The position numbers and the translations under genes were made by a program. 64,000 nt of DNA from Sutcliffiella sp. FSL R7-0096 (GTDB lineage Bacteria; Bacillota; Bacilli; Bacillales; Bacillaceae_I). The notes beneath the pieces were generated by a model that was not told where the DNA came from, made no database searches, and was given only the letters and a program-made list of their open reading frames with translations. The stretch covers positions 3,266,001-3,330,000 of the forward strand of contig NZ_CP152003.1 in the NCBI RefSeq assembly GCF_038595065.1. The letters run 5' to 3'. Shown piece after piece: positions 1-11,493 of the stretch. Each line of letters opens with the position of its first letter. The first letter of the stretch is position 1.

Positions 1-272
1 AATTTATCCCCTTTAGGCAGCCCGTTCGCAATCGTAACACGAACTGGAATTTCCGTTTCAGCCTTTATCCATTCTACAATATCCGTCACTACCATATCAT
101 TGGTAATTTCAGCAATTTTGCAAAGGGCCGTCTGCCTGGTTTCCGAACAGCTGCAAAGAAGTTGATCGTCAACGCTCATCCTCATAACCCGAACTATATG
201 ATGAACATCTTCCCCTGTAATAGTTATGGATGTATCATCTATTTGATTGGAGTCAATAAAATAACGTTGCAC
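1..272 (-). CDS. rsmE: 16S rRNA (uracil-1498-N3)-methyltransferase RsmE, N-terminal part
   Basis: The first 90 codons of an RsmE-like protein run off the left edge of the window. The start is GTG at 272, preceded by the ribosome site GAGGGTG; the protein begins MQRYFIDSNQ and has the VHHIVRVMR segment typical of the RsmE N-terminal PUA-like domain. RsmE methylates N3 of U1498 in helix 44 of 16S rRNA. It lies 15 bases downstream of prmA and is probably the last visible gene of the heat-shock operon transcript. The SPOUT catalytic domain lies outside the window, so only the N-terminal assignment can be checked. Confidence 0.9.
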   Translation of the reverse strand, partial: MQRYFIDSNQIDDTSITITGEDVHHIVRVMRMSVDDQLLCSCSETRQTALCKIAEITNDMVVTDIVEWIKAETEIPVRVTIANGLPKGDK

Positions 273-287
273 GATCTTCACCCTCGC

Positions 288-1229
288 TTATTCTTCTTTT
301 TTGGCGATAAATGCCACCCAATCTTCCATCATCATCGTTTCTTCAATTTTGAAGCCTGATTTGATGAGGGCGTCTTTCACTTCCTGCTTTTTCATGCTGA
401 TGATTCCTGAGGAGATAAATGTCCCTCCATTTTCTAGGACGCGGTACACATCATCTGTGAAACGGACAATAACCTCTGCCAAAATATTAGCAACAACTAC
501 ATCAACAGGACCTTCTACATTTTTTAGTAGGTTATTTTGTTTCACTGTCACTGTTGGATGCACTTTGTTCAATTTGATATTCAGTTTAGCAGATTCCACT
601 GCCACGTCATCGAGATCAAGAGCCAGAACTTCCTTCGCATCAAGCATGGCTGCAGCGATACTTAAAACCCCGGAACCTGTACCTACATCAATCACTTTAT
701 CTTGTGGCTTGACGGTTCTTTCGATCGCCTGTATGCAAAGTACCGTTGTCGGGTGGGTACCCGTTCCAAACGCCATCCCCGGATCAAGCTCGATGATCTT
801 CTCATCAGAGCTTACTGGTTCGTACGTCTCCCACGTAGGCACGATAGTAAACTTCTCAGAAATTTTCACAGGATTGTAGTACTTTTTCCAAGCAGTTGCC
901 CATTCTTCTTCGTTCACTTCACTGATGGAGATATTGTTTAATCCAAGGTCAATATCATAAACCAACAGATTATTGATTGCGTCCTTTATCCCTTCCACTG
1001 TTTCACCTAAAAAACTGTTTACAGGAAGGTACGCTTTCATTACGACACCTTCTTCGGGGTAGTCATCTGGATTGAGTTGGTATATCTCCCCGAACTGATC
1101 TTCTCTTTCTTTTGTAAGTTCAAAAGGGTCCTCTATGACCACTCCACTCGCCCCTGCTTCGTGAAGTATATGAGAGATCGGTTCTACCGCCTCATTAGTT
1201 GTATGGATACTAATTTCTGACCATTTCAT
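288..1229 (-). CDS. prmA: Ribosomal protein L11 methyltransferase PrmA
   Basis: A 313-residue class I SAM-dependent methyltransferase, the usual PrmA length. It trimethylates ribosomal protein L11. Visible motifs are the PrmA signature [14 protein letters not shown] (about residues 149-162), the SAM-binding DVGTGSG (181-187) and ANIL (247-250), followed by the motif IV-VI region. The N-terminal 90 or so residues correspond to the L11-recognition domain. The ATG at 1229 follows GGAG. It sits between dnaJ and rsmE as in B. subtilis, so it is likely co-transcribed from the hrcA promoter. Confidence 0.96.
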   Translation of the reverse strand: MKWSEISIHTTNEAVEPISHILHEAGASGVVIEDPFELTKEREDQFGEIYQLNPDDYPEEGVVMKAYLPVNSFLGETVEGIKDAINNLLVYDIDLGLNNISISEVNEEEWATAWKKYYNPVKISEKFTIVPTWETYEPVSSDEKIIELDPGMAFGTGTHPTTVLCIQAIERTVKPQDKVIDVGTGSGVLSIAAAMLDAKEVLALDLDDVAVESAKLNIKLNKVHPTVTVKQNNLLKNVEGPVDVVVANILAEVIVRFTDDVYRVLENGGTFISSGIISMKKQEVKDALIKSGFKIEETMMMEDWVAFIAKKEE

Positions 1230-1275
1230 TCATACCAACTCCAATCCTGACTTAATGATAGCTATTAACACTTAT

Positions 1276-2403
1276 TTATTCACCTTTAAGGACACGTTTT
1301 ACTTTTGCAAAGAAGCTGTCTTCCTGCTCATCCGGCGCTTGCCCACTTGTTTCCGCAAATTCGCGTATCAACTGTTTTTGTTTCTCGGACAGTTTTGTAG
1401 GGGTGATCACACGGATCTTGATATGCTGATCTCCTTGGCCATAGCCGCGGACATTGGCAATACCTTTTCCTTTTAGACGGAAGTTAGTACCTGTTTGCGT
1501 CCCACCAGGTACTTTCAATTTCACTTTCCCGTGCAAGGTCGGCACTTCCACCTCATCACCAAGTGCTGCCTGAGCAAAAGTTATCGGCATTTCGCAGTAC
1601 ACATCATCGCCGTCCCTTTCAAAGAACTCGTGCCTGCGAACATGGAATACAACATATAAGTCCCCAGCAGGACCGCCGTTCACTCCAGCTTCCCCTTTTC
1701 CAGCTACGCGCAATTGTTGTCCTTCATCCACACCAGCCGGGATGTTGACTTTGATTTTATTGCGTTTCTTCACACGGCCTGCGCCATGGCATGTTGTACA
1801 TTTGTTGGGAATGGACTTTCCTGAACCATTACATTTTGAACAGGTTCTTCTGTTTACAATTCGTCCAAATGGAGTGTTTTGTTCCACACTTTCCTGCCCG
1901 GTTCCTCGGCAATGTGAACATGTTTCCACTTTTGTACCGGGTTTTGCTCCTGTTCCTGAACATGTATCACATGTTTCTTCAACAGGAATTTCAATGGTCG
2001 TCTCTTTTCCGAATGCTGCCTCTTCAAAAGAAAGCGTCATGGTGTATTGAAGATCTGACCCTTGTCTTGGAGCGTTCGGATCACGACGTCTTCTTCCGCC
2101 GCCTTGACCACCAAAAAACGTTTCAAAAATATCTTCAAAGCCGAAGCCACCGTCAAATCCAGCGCCGCCGCCAAATCCTTGGTTAGGATCGGTATGGCCG
2201 AATTGGTCATAGTGCGCTTTCTTTTGGTCGTCGCTCAACACTTCGTAAGCTTCTTTGATTTCTTTAAATTTGTCCGCTGCATCTTCTGCTTTATTGATGT
2301 CCGGATGGTATTGTTTTGACAGCTTTCTATAAGCTTTCTTTATTTCGTCTTTCGACGCGCTTTTACTGACGCCAAGCACTTCATAGTAATCGCGTTTACT
2401 CAT
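1276..2403 (-). CDS. dnaJ: Chaperone protein DnaJ (Hsp40)
   Basis: Full-length 375-residue type I DnaJ, the cochaperone that delivers substrates to DnaK and stimulates its ATPase. The order of domains is a J domain with HPD at 33-35, a Gly/Phe-rich stretch (about 72-105), four CxxCxGxG zinc motifs (145-152, 162-169, 188-195, 202-209) and the C-terminal substrate-binding domain. The start ATG follows GGGAG. It is downstream of dnaK, separated from it by a hairpin terminator and a structured repeat, so its expression may be lower than that of dnaK. Confidence 0.98.
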   Translation of the reverse strand: MSKRDYYEVLGVSKSASKDEIKKAYRKLSKQYHPDINKAEDAADKFKEIKEAYEVLSDDQKKAHYDQFGHTDPNQGFGGGAGFDGGFGFEDIFETFFGGQGGGRRRRDPNAPRQGSDLQYTMTLSFEEAAFGKETTIEIPVEETCDTCSGTGAKPGTKVETCSHCRGTGQESVEQNTPFGRIVNRRTCSKCNGSGKSIPNKCTTCHGAGRVKKRNKIKVNIPAGVDEGQQLRVAGKGEAGVNGGPAGDLYVVFHVRRHEFFERDGDDVYCEMPITFAQAALGDEVEVPTLHGKVKLKVPGGTQTGTNFRLKGKGIANVRGYGQGDQHIKIRVITPTKLSEKQKQLIREFAETSGQAPDEQEDSFFAKVKRVLKGE

Positions 2404-2504
2404 TAAATACCCACTCCCGTTTCATTCACATAAAGGTTATTGTATCACCTGAAAGAGGGAAAAAGCAATAAAAGTTATGTGCTTCAACCCCAGTCTGGTT
2501 AACT

Positions 2505-2635
2505 CCTTGGCACCTTCCGTTTCAGGTGGTCGCTTTCCGCGGGGCGGTGCTTGAGCCTCCTCACTTCGTTGCGGGGTCTCAAGCTACCGCTACGGTCCCG
2601 CAGGAGTCGACCACCTTCCACTCCAGGCACCAAGG
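2505..2635 (+). repeat. Structured intergenic repeat, copy A
   Basis: A palindromic element between dnaK and dnaJ. Outer arms AGGTGGTCG and CGACCACCT pair perfectly, and an inner stem GCTTGAG (2549-2555) pairs with CTCAAGC (2578-2584). Conserved blocks shared with the other copies are CGCTTTCCGCGGGGCG, GAGCCTCCTC, GCGGGGTCTCAAG and CCGCAGGAGTC. The flank TCTGGTTAACTCC is also found beside the copy at 59.5 kb. Confidence 0.85.
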
Positions 2636-2659
2636 GATGTTTCTTTTTCCTGCTTACAT

Positions 2660-2697
2660 AAAAAGAAAGCCAAAGCCATGGCTTCGACTTTCTTTTT
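2660..2697 (-). terminator. Hairpin terminator after dnaK
   Basis: On the minus strand, a stem of about 18 pairs (AAAAAGAAAGTCGAAGCC with GGCTTTGGCTTTCTTTTT, two G-U pairs) ends in a T-run. It lies about 30 bases past the dnaK stop codon. It is nearly symmetrical, so it could work on both strands, and it would reduce read-through from dnaK into dnaJ. Confidence 0.75.
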
Positions 2698-2728
2698 ATC
2701 TTTATCAGAAAAGCCCTAGGACTTAATC

Positions 2729-4606
<1,878 letters not shown>

Positions 4607-4627
4607 TTATTTTATATTTCGGTTACC

Positions 4628-4752
4628 GTTGATCTCCGTTGCAGGCACTCGCTTTCCACGGAAGGTATCGCGGCCTCCCGGCGTATACTCCTGCGGGGTC
4701 GCCCTTAACACGCTTATCCCTCAGGAGTCTCGTGCCTTCCACTACAATCAAC
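4628..4752 (+). repeat. Structured intergenic repeat, copy B
   Basis: Lies between grpE and dnaK. Its ends GTTGAT (4628-4633) and ATCAAC (4747-4752) are inverted, and the right end abuts the grpE stop codon. It keeps CGCTTTCCACGG, GCCTCCCGG, CTGCGGGGTC and TCAGGAGTC. The second stem (GGCAC with GTGCC) differs in sequence from the corresponding stem of copy A but still pairs. Confidence 0.8.
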
Positions 4753-5306
4753 TATTGTCTTACTTTTACCATGGACGGGCGGATGACGCGGTCTTTGAGC
4801 TTATACCCTTTTTGAAACTCTTCCAAAACAGTGTTGGATTCCGCTTCTCCCTCTTCCACCTGCATGACTGCCTGGTGTAAATGAGGATCGAATGACTGTC
4901 CAACCGCTTCGATCGCTTCGAGTCCTTCTGACTTCAGTGCCTCCACTAACTGACGGTGCACCATTTCCATGCCTTGTAAAAACGTTTTTATTTTCTCATC
5001 CTCAGAATCTACTTTAAGCGCACGCTCAAAGTTGTCAAGGGCAGGAAGTATATCTGTAACAAGATTCTGTGCACGATATTTTTGTGCAGCCTCTTGGTCA
5101 AGTCTCACACGTCGACGGTAGTTATCAAAATCGGCTTGTAAGCGAAGAAGGCGGTTTTCCGACTCTTCAAGCTTAGCTTCCAATTCGGAAATTTTCTGTT
5201 GTTCCGCAGTTACTTCTGCTTCTTCAACGTTTTCCGTCGTCTCTTCACTTTCTTCCGTTGCTACTTCTTCATTTTCAACTGTTGCTTGTTCGTTCTCGTT
5301 TACCAA
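4752..5306 (-). CDS. grpE: Nucleotide exchange factor GrpE
   Basis: A 184-residue GrpE, which releases ADP from DnaK. I place the start at TTG 5306 ([10 protein letters not shown]) because GGGAGGTG lies 8 bases upstream. A longer in-frame extension exists but has no ribosome site. The N-terminus is acidic and likely disordered. A long coiled-coil helix follows (about residues 35-85), with the family region [19 protein letters not shown], then the beta-domain ending [16 protein letters not shown]. It sits between hrcA and dnaK as in B. subtilis. Confidence 0.96.
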   Translation of the reverse strand: MVNENEQATVENEEVATEESEETTENVEEAEVTAEQQKISELEAKLEESENRLLRLQADFDNYRRRVRLDQEAAQKYRAQNLVTDILPALDNFERALKVDSEDEKIKTFLQGMEMVHRQLVEALKSEGLEAIEAVGQSFDPHLHQAVMQVEEGEAESNTVLEEFQKGYKLKDRVIRPSMVKVRQ

Positions 5307-5399
5307 TGGTTTCACCTCCCTCAAAGTGTAAAAATCATGTTGTTGTTGCATGGTGATAGGACGGAGCGGTAACTCCATCCTCTAACAATATTTCCATGC

Positions 5400-6431
5400 T
5401 CAGTCCTTTTGATACAGTTTATTGACCGCCTGTGAAAGGTCGGAACTGACAAGTTGCAAGAGACTGACCACACGGGAATATTCCATTCTGGTCGGACCGA
5501 GCAAAGCGATCGTACCAAGCTGTTCTGGTCCGATGGAATAGCTTGCAGAAATAATACTGCAGCCTTCCATACCCGGAATGTTATTTTCACTGCCTATCTT
5601 AATATGGATACCTGCTTCTTTCGCGCGAATATGCTGGGACAAGTCCTTGCCTTGATCAATCAACAGCATCAATGAACGTATCTTATTGATATCATTAAAC
5701 TCGGGTTGGGCAAGCATATTCGTTTTGCCTCCAAAAAACACCTTATCCTTTTCTTCCATATATAAAGTGGAGCTCAAGGATTGGAGAATGTTTTCATAGT
5801 TCCCGATATGAGATCTTAAGAGTGTTGCCACTTCCTTATATAGCTTATTGATCAGCTCTGACAGTGGTACCCCCACTAGACGTTCATTTAAGATATTGAC
5901 CATCTTTTGGATATCGGATGAATCCATGCTGGCCGGAAAAGAAAACATGCGGTTTTCGACATGTCCTGTATCCGTCACGATGATTGCAACCGCTTGTTCC
6001 GGATTGATGGGAATGATCTGCAGGTTTTTAAGTCTGTGATCCCTTACTCCCGGCCCAAGGACAATGGAAGTGTACTTGGTCAGATCAGAAAGAATCTGTG
6101 CAGATTTTTGGACGGTTTTTTCCAATTCATATATTTGCTCGCGAAAGATGGATTTAATTTCAAACACATCCTGCTTCGTAAGCCTTTCCGGAGAAAGCAA
6201 GTGGTCCACATAATAGCGGTACCCCTTTTCCGATGGAACCCTTCCTGAAGAAGTGTGTGTTTTTTCTACGAATCCTAATTCTTCCAAATCTGCCATCTCA
6301 TTTCTGATAGTGGCAGAGCTGAACGAGATTTCATCTTTCTTGGAGAGCGTTCTGGAGCCAACAGGTTGTGCAGATCGGATAAAGTCGTCAATTATGACTT
6401 GCAATACTAACAACTGTCGTTCTGTAAGCAC
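5400..6431 (-). CDS. hrcA: Heat-inducible transcription repressor HrcA
   Basis: A 343-residue HrcA, the repressor that binds CIRCE and is kept active by GroEL. It has an N-terminal winged helix (about 1-75, with [20 protein letters not shown]) and a GAF-like dimerization domain. The start is GTG at 6431 with AGAGGTGA upstream; an ATG just upstream is in another frame. It is the first gene of hrcA-grpE-dnaK-dnaJ-prmA-rsmE and has a perfect CIRCE directly in front of it, so it represses itself. Confidence 0.98.
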   Translation of the reverse strand: MLTERQLLVLQVIIDDFIRSAQPVGSRTLSKKDEISFSSATIRNEMADLEELGFVEKTHTSSGRVPSEKGYRYYVDHLLSPERLTKQDVFEIKSIFREQIYELEKTVQKSAQILSDLTKYTSIVLGPGVRDHRLKNLQIIPINPEQAVAIIVTDTGHVENRMFSFPASMDSSDIQKMVNILNERLVGVPLSELINKLYKEVATLLRSHIGNYENILQSLSSTLYMEEKDKVFFGGKTNMLAQPEFNDINKIRSLMLLIDQGKDLSQHIRAKEAGIHIKIGSENNIPGMEGCSIISASYSIGPEQLGTIALLGPTRMEYSRVVSLLQLVSSDLSQAVNKLYQKD

Positions 6432-6446
6432 TCAGCATCACCTCTG

Positions 6447-6473
6447 TTAGCACTCCTATTCATCGAGTGCTAA
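6447..6473 (-). promoter_or_regulatory. CIRCE operator (HrcA binding site)
   Basis: A perfect TTAGCACTC - 9 bases - GAGTGCTAA inverted repeat, 16 bases upstream of the hrcA start. This is the canonical HrcA operator and is transcribed at the 5' end of the heat-shock operon mRNA. Confidence 0.98.
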
Positions 6474-6483
6474 TTCTATAAAT

Positions 6484-6512
6484 AAATTACCAAATACCCA
6501 TTCACATGTCAA
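6484..6512 (-). promoter_or_regulatory. Likely SigA promoter of the hrcA operon
   Basis: On the minus strand there is TTGACA (6512-6507), a 17-base spacer and TAATTT (6489-6484), with CIRCE starting 10 bases further on. The geometry puts CIRCE at the transcription start, as in other dnaK operons. The -35 box abuts the hemW stop codon. Confidence 0.65.
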
Positions 6513-7652
6513 TCAGATCGCACCAATAAAAGCCTGAAAAACTTCATTACCGAGAAATTTCCCTTTTCTCGTAAGTCGGATGTGGCCATTCACGTGCTCT
6601 AAGAGGCCCTTTTCTAGATTTTCAGCAATAGCATCTTTGAAAATAACCAGCAACTCTTCTCCAAATTTCCTCTTGAATGTGGAGCAAGAAACTCCCTCAC
6701 TCTTTCGAAGCCCAAGGAACATCTCTTCTTCCATTCTCTCTGTTTTTGTTACATCATGTTGCTCTTTATATGGAAACTTAGTTTCTTCTATTGCATCCAT
6801 ATACTTTTTAAGCGGTCCGTGATTGGCAATTCGCACACCATCTAAATAACCGTGGGCACCTGCGCCAATCCCATAATAGAATTCGTTATCCCAATAGGTA
6901 ATATTGTGTCTGCTTTCATAACCTTCTTTTGCAAAATTGGAGATTTCGTATTGCTGATAACCGTTCTTCGCCATCTCATCCAATAGCACTTCATACATTT
7001 CCGCTTCTTCTTCTTGTGTTGGTAAAGGGAGCTTCCCTTTGTTCATCAGGTTATAGAAAACCGTTTTGGGTTCGATAATCAAGGAATAGGCAGAATAGTG
7101 TTCCATCTCTAAGGAAAAGGCCGTGTGCAAAGTTTCCTTGAAATCAGCTACTGTTTGATCTGGAAGACTGTAAATTAAATCGATACTGATATTTTCAAAA
7201 CCTGCTTCTCTCGCATGTTCAATTGATTTAAAAACATCCGCTTTTCTATGAGACCTGCCTATCCTTTTCAAAAGATCATCATTAAAGCTTTGCACTCCGA
7301 AACTGAGCCTGTTGACCCCACCCTCTTTTAGGAGGCGAAGTTTTTCCAGCGATAGGTCACCAGGGTTGGCTTCGAATGTATATTCCATTTCGGGTTTTAC
7401 TGGAAAATGCTTTTGCACGGAATCAAGCAAAAAGGATAATTGTTTTTCATTTAATGCAGTAGGTGTCCCCCCGCCGACAAAAATGGTTTGGAGTCCTGAG
7501 GCAGGGTATTTTTCTATCGTATTTTTCATTTCTGTATCCATGTATGCCAAGTATTCATCTACTGGTTGATTTTTCAAGAATACTTTATTGAAATCACAGT
7601 AGTGACAAATGTGTTCACAAAATGGGATATGGATATAGGCTGATTTAATCAT
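6513..7652 (-). CDS. hemW: Radical SAM heme chaperone HemW (HemN-like)
   Basis: A 379-residue radical SAM protein. The cluster motif CEHICHYC (C12, C16, C19) is followed by FVGGGTPTAL and EANPGD. Members of this length next to lepA and hrcA in Bacillus were named HemN but belong to HemW, a heme-binding chaperone, because they lack the longer N-terminal region of true coproporphyrinogen dehydrogenases. It lies between lepA and hrcA as in B. subtilis. The HemW versus HemN choice is an inference from length and family. Confidence 0.9.
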   Translation of the reverse strand: MIKSAYIHIPFCEHICHYCDFNKVFLKNQPVDEYLAYMDTEMKNTIEKYPASGLQTIFVGGGTPTALNEKQLSFLLDSVQKHFPVKPEMEYTFEANPGDLSLEKLRLLKEGGVNRLSFGVQSFNDDLLKRIGRSHRKADVFKSIEHAREAGFENISIDLIYSLPDQTVADFKETLHTAFSLEMEHYSAYSLIIEPKTVFYNLMNKGKLPLPTQEEEAEMYEVLLDEMAKNGYQQYEISNFAKEGYESRHNITYWDNEFYYGIGAGAHGYLDGVRIANHGPLKKYMDAIEETKFPYKEQHDVTKTERMEEEMFLGLRKSEGVSCSTFKRKFGEELLVIFKDAIAENLEKGLLEHVNGHIRLTRKGKFLGNEVFQAFIGAI

Positions 7653-7714
7653 AAGATCACACTTTCGTTTGTTTACTTCGTATCTGTTAGCTTATCACAT
7701 GTGACGCATGTATG

Positions 7715-7744
7715 AAAAAATACCGCAGATTAAACTGCGGTATT
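7715..7744 (-). terminator. Terminator after lepA
   Basis: A minus-strand stem AATACCGCAG with CTGCGGTATT, a 6-base loop and a T-run, 4 bases past the lepA stop codon. The flanks (T-runs on both sides) suggest it may work in both directions. Confidence 0.85.
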
Positions 7745-7748
7745 TTTG

Positions 7749-9587
7749 TTATTGTTTTTTGTTGGCATTGTCGTCCATTTTCAGTACTGCCATAAATGCT
7801 TCTTGCGGTACTTCTACAGAACCAACTTGCTTCATGCGTTTTTTACCTTCTTTTTGCTTATCTAAAAGCTTACGTTTACGGGAGATGTCTCCTCCGTAAC
7901 ATTTTGCAAGAACGTTTTTACGCATAGCTTTGATGTTTGACCTTGCAACAACTTTCTGACCAATGGTCGCTTGGATTGGTACCTCGAATTGCTGTCTTGG
8001 AATAAGTTCCTTTAGCTTTTCCACAATGATTTTCCCACGCTCATAAGCAGAATCTCGGTGAACGATAAAGGAAAGGGCATCAACCTTCTCAGCGTTAAGC
8101 AGGATGTCCATTTTAACAAGATGCGAAGGTTTGTAACCAATTAGTTCATAATCAAATGATGCATAACCTTTTGTATTGGATTTCAACGCATCGAAGAAAT
8201 CATAAACAATTTCCGCTAATGGAATTTCATAAATTACGCTGACGCGAATATCATCCAAGTACTGCATGTCAATGAAGTTTCCACGCTTTTCTTGGCACAA
8301 TTCCATAACTGCCCCAACGTAATCATTCGGTACCATGATTGTAGCTTTTACATATGGCTCTTCCACTCGATCGATGGACTGAGGATCTGGCATGTTAGAG
8401 GGATTGTCCACTCGCAATTCCTCGCCATCTGTCAAATGTACATGATAGATAACGGATGGTGCTGTTGTAATTAAATCAATATTAAATTCACGCTCGATAC
8501 GTTCTTGAATGATTTCCATGTGGAGCAAACCAAGGAATCCGCAACGGAAACCAAAGCCTAATGCTTGGGATGTTTCCGGCTCATATTGAAGCGCAGAGTC
8601 GTTTAGTTCAAGTTTTTCAAGGGCTTCACGCAAATCATTGAATTTTGCAGAGTCGATTGGATATAATCCACAGAACACCATTGGGTTTAATTTACGGTAA
8701 CCAGGAAGAGGTTCTGCAGCTCTATTTTTCGCATGAGTGATAGTATCACCGACACGCGTGTCTCCAACATTTTTGATGGATGCAGACAGGAAACCAACAT
8801 CTCCAACGGTCAGCTCATCAAGCTGCACAGCTTTTGGCGTGAACACCCCGACCTCATTAACCTCAAACTCTTTTCCAGTAGCCATCATACGGATTTTGTC
8901 TCCAACTTTTACGGTCCCTTCCACGATACGGATATAGGCAACCACCCCTCGGTAAGGGTCGAACAGGCTATCAAAAATCAACGCTTTCAATGGTGCTTCC
9001 GGATCGCCTTGAGGTGCAGGGATCTTTTCTACTACCTGCTCCAAGATCTCACCGATTCCAATACCAGCCTTGGCACTTGCCAGGACAGCATCAGAAGCAT
9101 CAAGTCCAATTACATCCTCAATTTCTTGGCGAACCCTCTCAGGCTCTGCACTTGGAAGGTCAATTTTATTAATGACAGGCATGATCTCTAGTTCATTATC
9201 AAGTGCCAAATACACATTGGCTAATGTCTGGGCTTCAATACCCTGTGCCGCATCGACTACAAGTACCGCCCCTTCACAGGCAGCCAAGCTTCTGGAAACC
9301 TCGTATGTAAAATCGACATGTCCAGGTGTATCGATAAGGTGGAAAATATATTCTTCGCCATCATTAGCTTTATATCGTAATTGAACGGCATTCAATTTAA
9401 TGGTGATCCCACGTTCACGTTCAAGGTCCATGGAATCAAGCAACTGATTCTTCATTTCCCTTTGTGTCAATGCAGACGTTTTTTCCAATATTCGGTCTGC
9501 TAAAGTTGATTTCCCATGGTCAATATGGGCAATGATTGAAAAGTTTCTTATCTTTGATTGTCGTTTTAACCGTTCTTCTCTGTTCAT
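7749..9587 (-). CDS. lepA: Elongation factor 4 (LepA), ribosome-associated GTPase
   Basis: A 612-residue translational GTPase, the same length as B. subtilis LepA when started at ATG 9587 ([10 protein letters not shown]). A longer in-frame extension upstream lacks support. G motifs are AHIDHGKST (20-28), DTPGH and NKIDLP. EF-G-like domains II, III and V follow, then the LepA-specific C-terminal domain ([20 protein letters not shown]). LepA acts on stalled or initiating ribosomes. A hairpin terminator directly follows. Confidence 0.97.
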   Translation of the reverse strand: MNREERLKRQSKIRNFSIIAHIDHGKSTLADRILEKTSALTQREMKNQLLDSMDLERERGITIKLNAVQLRYKANDGEEYIFHLIDTPGHVDFTYEVSRSLAACEGAVLVVDAAQGIEAQTLANVYLALDNELEIMPVINKIDLPSAEPERVRQEIEDVIGLDASDAVLASAKAGIGIGEILEQVVEKIPAPQGDPEAPLKALIFDSLFDPYRGVVAYIRIVEGTVKVGDKIRMMATGKEFEVNEVGVFTPKAVQLDELTVGDVGFLSASIKNVGDTRVGDTITHAKNRAAEPLPGYRKLNPMVFCGLYPIDSAKFNDLREALEKLELNDSALQYEPETSQALGFGFRCGFLGLLHMEIIQERIEREFNIDLITTAPSVIYHVHLTDGEELRVDNPSNMPDPQSIDRVEEPYVKATIMVPNDYVGAVMELCQEKRGNFIDMQYLDDIRVSVIYEIPLAEIVYDFFDALKSNTKGYASFDYELIGYKPSHLVKMDILLNAEKVDALSFIVHRDSAYERGKIIVEKLKELIPRQQFEVPIQATIGQKVVARSNIKAMRKNVLAKCYGGDISRKRKLLDKQKEGKKRMKQVGSVEVPQEAFMAVLKMDDNANKKQ

Positions 9588-9712
9588 TATCTGTTTCACT
9601 CCTACACTTTCGGCAACGTACACTATTTCTGATTATATCAATACGAAAAGGAAGATTCAATGAAATTCGGATTGTTTGAATTTCTCTTTATAATAAAGGC
9701 ATTGTTAAACGC

Positions 9713-9754
9713 CGCTGATGATTTCCGCGAAAGGCTTAGACTCCATTCATCAGC
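9713..9754 (+). repeat. Collapsed remnant of the structured repeat, copy C
   Basis: Only the ends of the element remain. GCTGATGA (9714-9721) and TCATCAGC (9747-9754) pair perfectly around TTTCCGCGAAAGGCTTAGAC, which matches the left block of the full copies. The central part is missing. The rest of the 9624-9852 spacer shows no gene. Confidence 0.5.
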
Positions 9755-9852
9755 TAAGATGTTCAAATCAATTTATAGATGGAGCAAAAAAAGAAAGCAA
9801 AGTCATGGATTAAAAACTCCTAGCCCACGTCCCTCGCTCTCTACAAGTCCTA

Positions 9853-10206
9853 TCATTCTTCCGTTTTTTCCTCTATCGTATCCTGCACTTTATTGAAAAT
9901 CCCGCTCATCATGCCTGACATGCCATCTGCCAGTTTCTTTCCTGCAGAAGAGAATACGTTATAAGCTTTAATGCCTTCCAACTTTTCCTGCTTCTCTTTC
10001 ATATCCTGAGAATTTATCTGGCGTCCGAGGATGGTGCCATTAATTCCCTCTGTCGTTTCAGCCACATGGAAAGCTTGGCCACTAAAAGCCGGATCATCGT
10101 ATCCCTTCATTTTCCGCATTCCTTCATTTGCCTGTTGCATCCCTAAAAGCACTCCAAGAAATAGCACCAGAGAAATAAATAAACATTTGACCATAAATCT
10201 TTTCAT
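9853..10206 (-). CDS. yqxA: YqxA family membrane-anchored protein (DUF3679)
   Basis: A 117-residue protein with an N-terminal hydrophobic anchor (about residues 7-24, CLFISLVLFLGVLLGM) and a soluble part facing outside. Its position directly downstream of spoIIP and its sequence match YqxA of B. subtilis, a conserved protein of unknown function in endospore formers. It is probably co-transcribed with gpr and spoIIP during sporulation. No catalytic motif is visible. Confidence 0.82.
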   Translation of the reverse strand: MKRFMVKCLFISLVLFLGVLLGMQQANEGMRKMKGYDDPAFSGQAFHVAETTEGINGTILGRQINSQDMKEKQEKLEGIKAYNVFSSAGKKLADGMSGMMSGIFNKVQDTIEEKTEE

Positions 10207-10230
10207 CGCACTTTCAGCTCCTTTTTCACC

Positions 10231-11424
10231 TTATTGCGCTTCACCTTCAGCATTTCCGTCCACTTTTTCTGCCTGCCAGTAAATTTCACTGAACACATCG
10301 GCAAAAATCTCCAATGTACGGTTCATTTCTTCAAATGTATTATCCACTCCCCCCACTTCAATCAGCATCGAATTTGGGGAAAGGTCCTGATTATAGATAC
10401 CATTACGAGTCTCGGCAGAAGGCGGAACAAATATACCTTTACTTAATCCAGGATACTTTTGCTCCAACTTTTTATGAATCTGTTCGGCCAAATACTGGTT
10501 CTTCTCATAGTGTTGATTTTTCTTCCCTATTACAAAATAAAGCCTTGCATGCGGAACGCCATTTATGTCCATTGTCGTGCTTTTTCTTCTCCCCGAATCT
10601 CGATGGACGTCAATCAGATAATTTAGATGTTGGTTCCCTGCCATCGCTTCTTCCACGATAGGCCGCGTCACATCATAAGATTGACCGTACACCCAGCCCC
10701 TGTTCTTTAAGGCCAAGGCGGTGTCGGTTGTGTCAATATCAGTTCCGATGCCCCGTTGGACCAATTCTTCCTGAAGCTTTTTTCCAAGCCTTGTTACATT
10801 CACTTCGGGATGACTTGCTGCATTGGGGCTTGTCACACCTTCAAGATAAGGTAGGAACGATTCCCGGGAATGCGAGTGATAAATGAGAACAGTACGCTTG
10901 TCCCCTGTGGTCTGGGCAGGAGGTGGAGCGCTTTCCTCATTCTCTTTTTCCTCGTCCAGGTCGACGATGGAAGCTTGTCTTTCTTGTAGTAGCACTTCCA
11001 TAGGCGGGGAGGATTCCACCGGCATATCCGTATAGTTCACCCCTGACCCCGCTACCAGAATTTCTCCGTCATAATAAGCAAAGCCTGGAATTTCATTTCG
11101 GATCAGACTGCGCGGATCATCAAGGTTAATGCTTGTCGTTAACTCAAATAAAGCGGAAGCATAATTAGGTGCTTTCGCTTCACTTGATAATCCTTGCGTA
11201 AAATAGGCATTGGTATACCCGAAAATATATAACAGAGACTCTCCCGAGAACCTTTTGGAAAACTCATTGATGGAGCTCGAGGTGACTCGGTATTCTGGCT
11301 TGAGAGATGTCATAACACCGGATACCGCAAATACAAGAATAAATCCTAAGATCACTGCTACGACTGATTTCTTAATGCTTGTCCCATTTAATACGACGAC
11401 GTGTGAGGAGCGGTAGCCCTTCAT
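10231..11424 (-). CDS. spoIIP: Stage II sporulation protein P, peptidoglycan hydrolase
   Basis: A 397-residue SpoIIP with one transmembrane segment (about 19-40) and an extracellular amidase/endopeptidase domain. Likely zinc and catalytic residues are seen in IYHSHSRESF (181-190) and IDVHRDS (281-287). SpoIIP works with SpoIID and SpoIIM in septal peptidoglycan thinning and engulfment. Order gpr-spoIIP-yqxA on the same strand is conserved in Bacillus. A short sigma-E-like -10 box lies upstream. Confidence 0.97.
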   Translation of the reverse strand: MKGYRSSHVVVLNGTSIKKSVVAVILGFILVFAVSGVMTSLKPEYRVTSSSINEFSKRFSGESLLYIFGYTNAYFTQGLSSEAKAPNYASALFELTTSINLDDPRSLIRNEIPGFAYYDGEILVAGSGVNYTDMPVESSPPMEVLLQERQASIVDLDEEKENEESAPPPAQTTGDKRTVLIYHSHSRESFLPYLEGVTSPNAASHPEVNVTRLGKKLQEELVQRGIGTDIDTTDTALALKNRGWVYGQSYDVTRPIVEEAMAGNQHLNYLIDVHRDSGRRKSTTMDINGVPHARLYFVIGKKNQHYEKNQYLAEQIHKKLEQKYPGLSKGIFVPPSAETRNGIYNQDLSPNSMLIEVGGVDNTFEEMNRTLEIFADVFSEIYWQAEKVDGNAEGEAQ

Positions 11425-11456
11425 TTTCTCACCCTTTCACATACTTGTTGCTACTA

Positions 11457-11464
11457 TATGTATG
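11457..11464 (-). promoter_or_regulatory. Possible sigma-E -10 element of spoIIP
   Basis: CATACATA on the minus strand, 33 bases before the spoIIP start, resembles the sigma-E -10 consensus. No convincing -35 partner is visible. The proposal rests partly on the known sigma-E control of spoIIP in B. subtilis. Confidence 0.3.
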
Positions 11465-11493
11465 CAAAAGGGTGAAAAGTAGAACACGGACGC

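Noticed and set aside
301-879. 192-codon plus-strand frame opposite prmA
   Set aside because: Antisense shadow of prmA with no ribosome site. The same applies to other long antisense frames, for example opposite gpr, yrrS and alaS.
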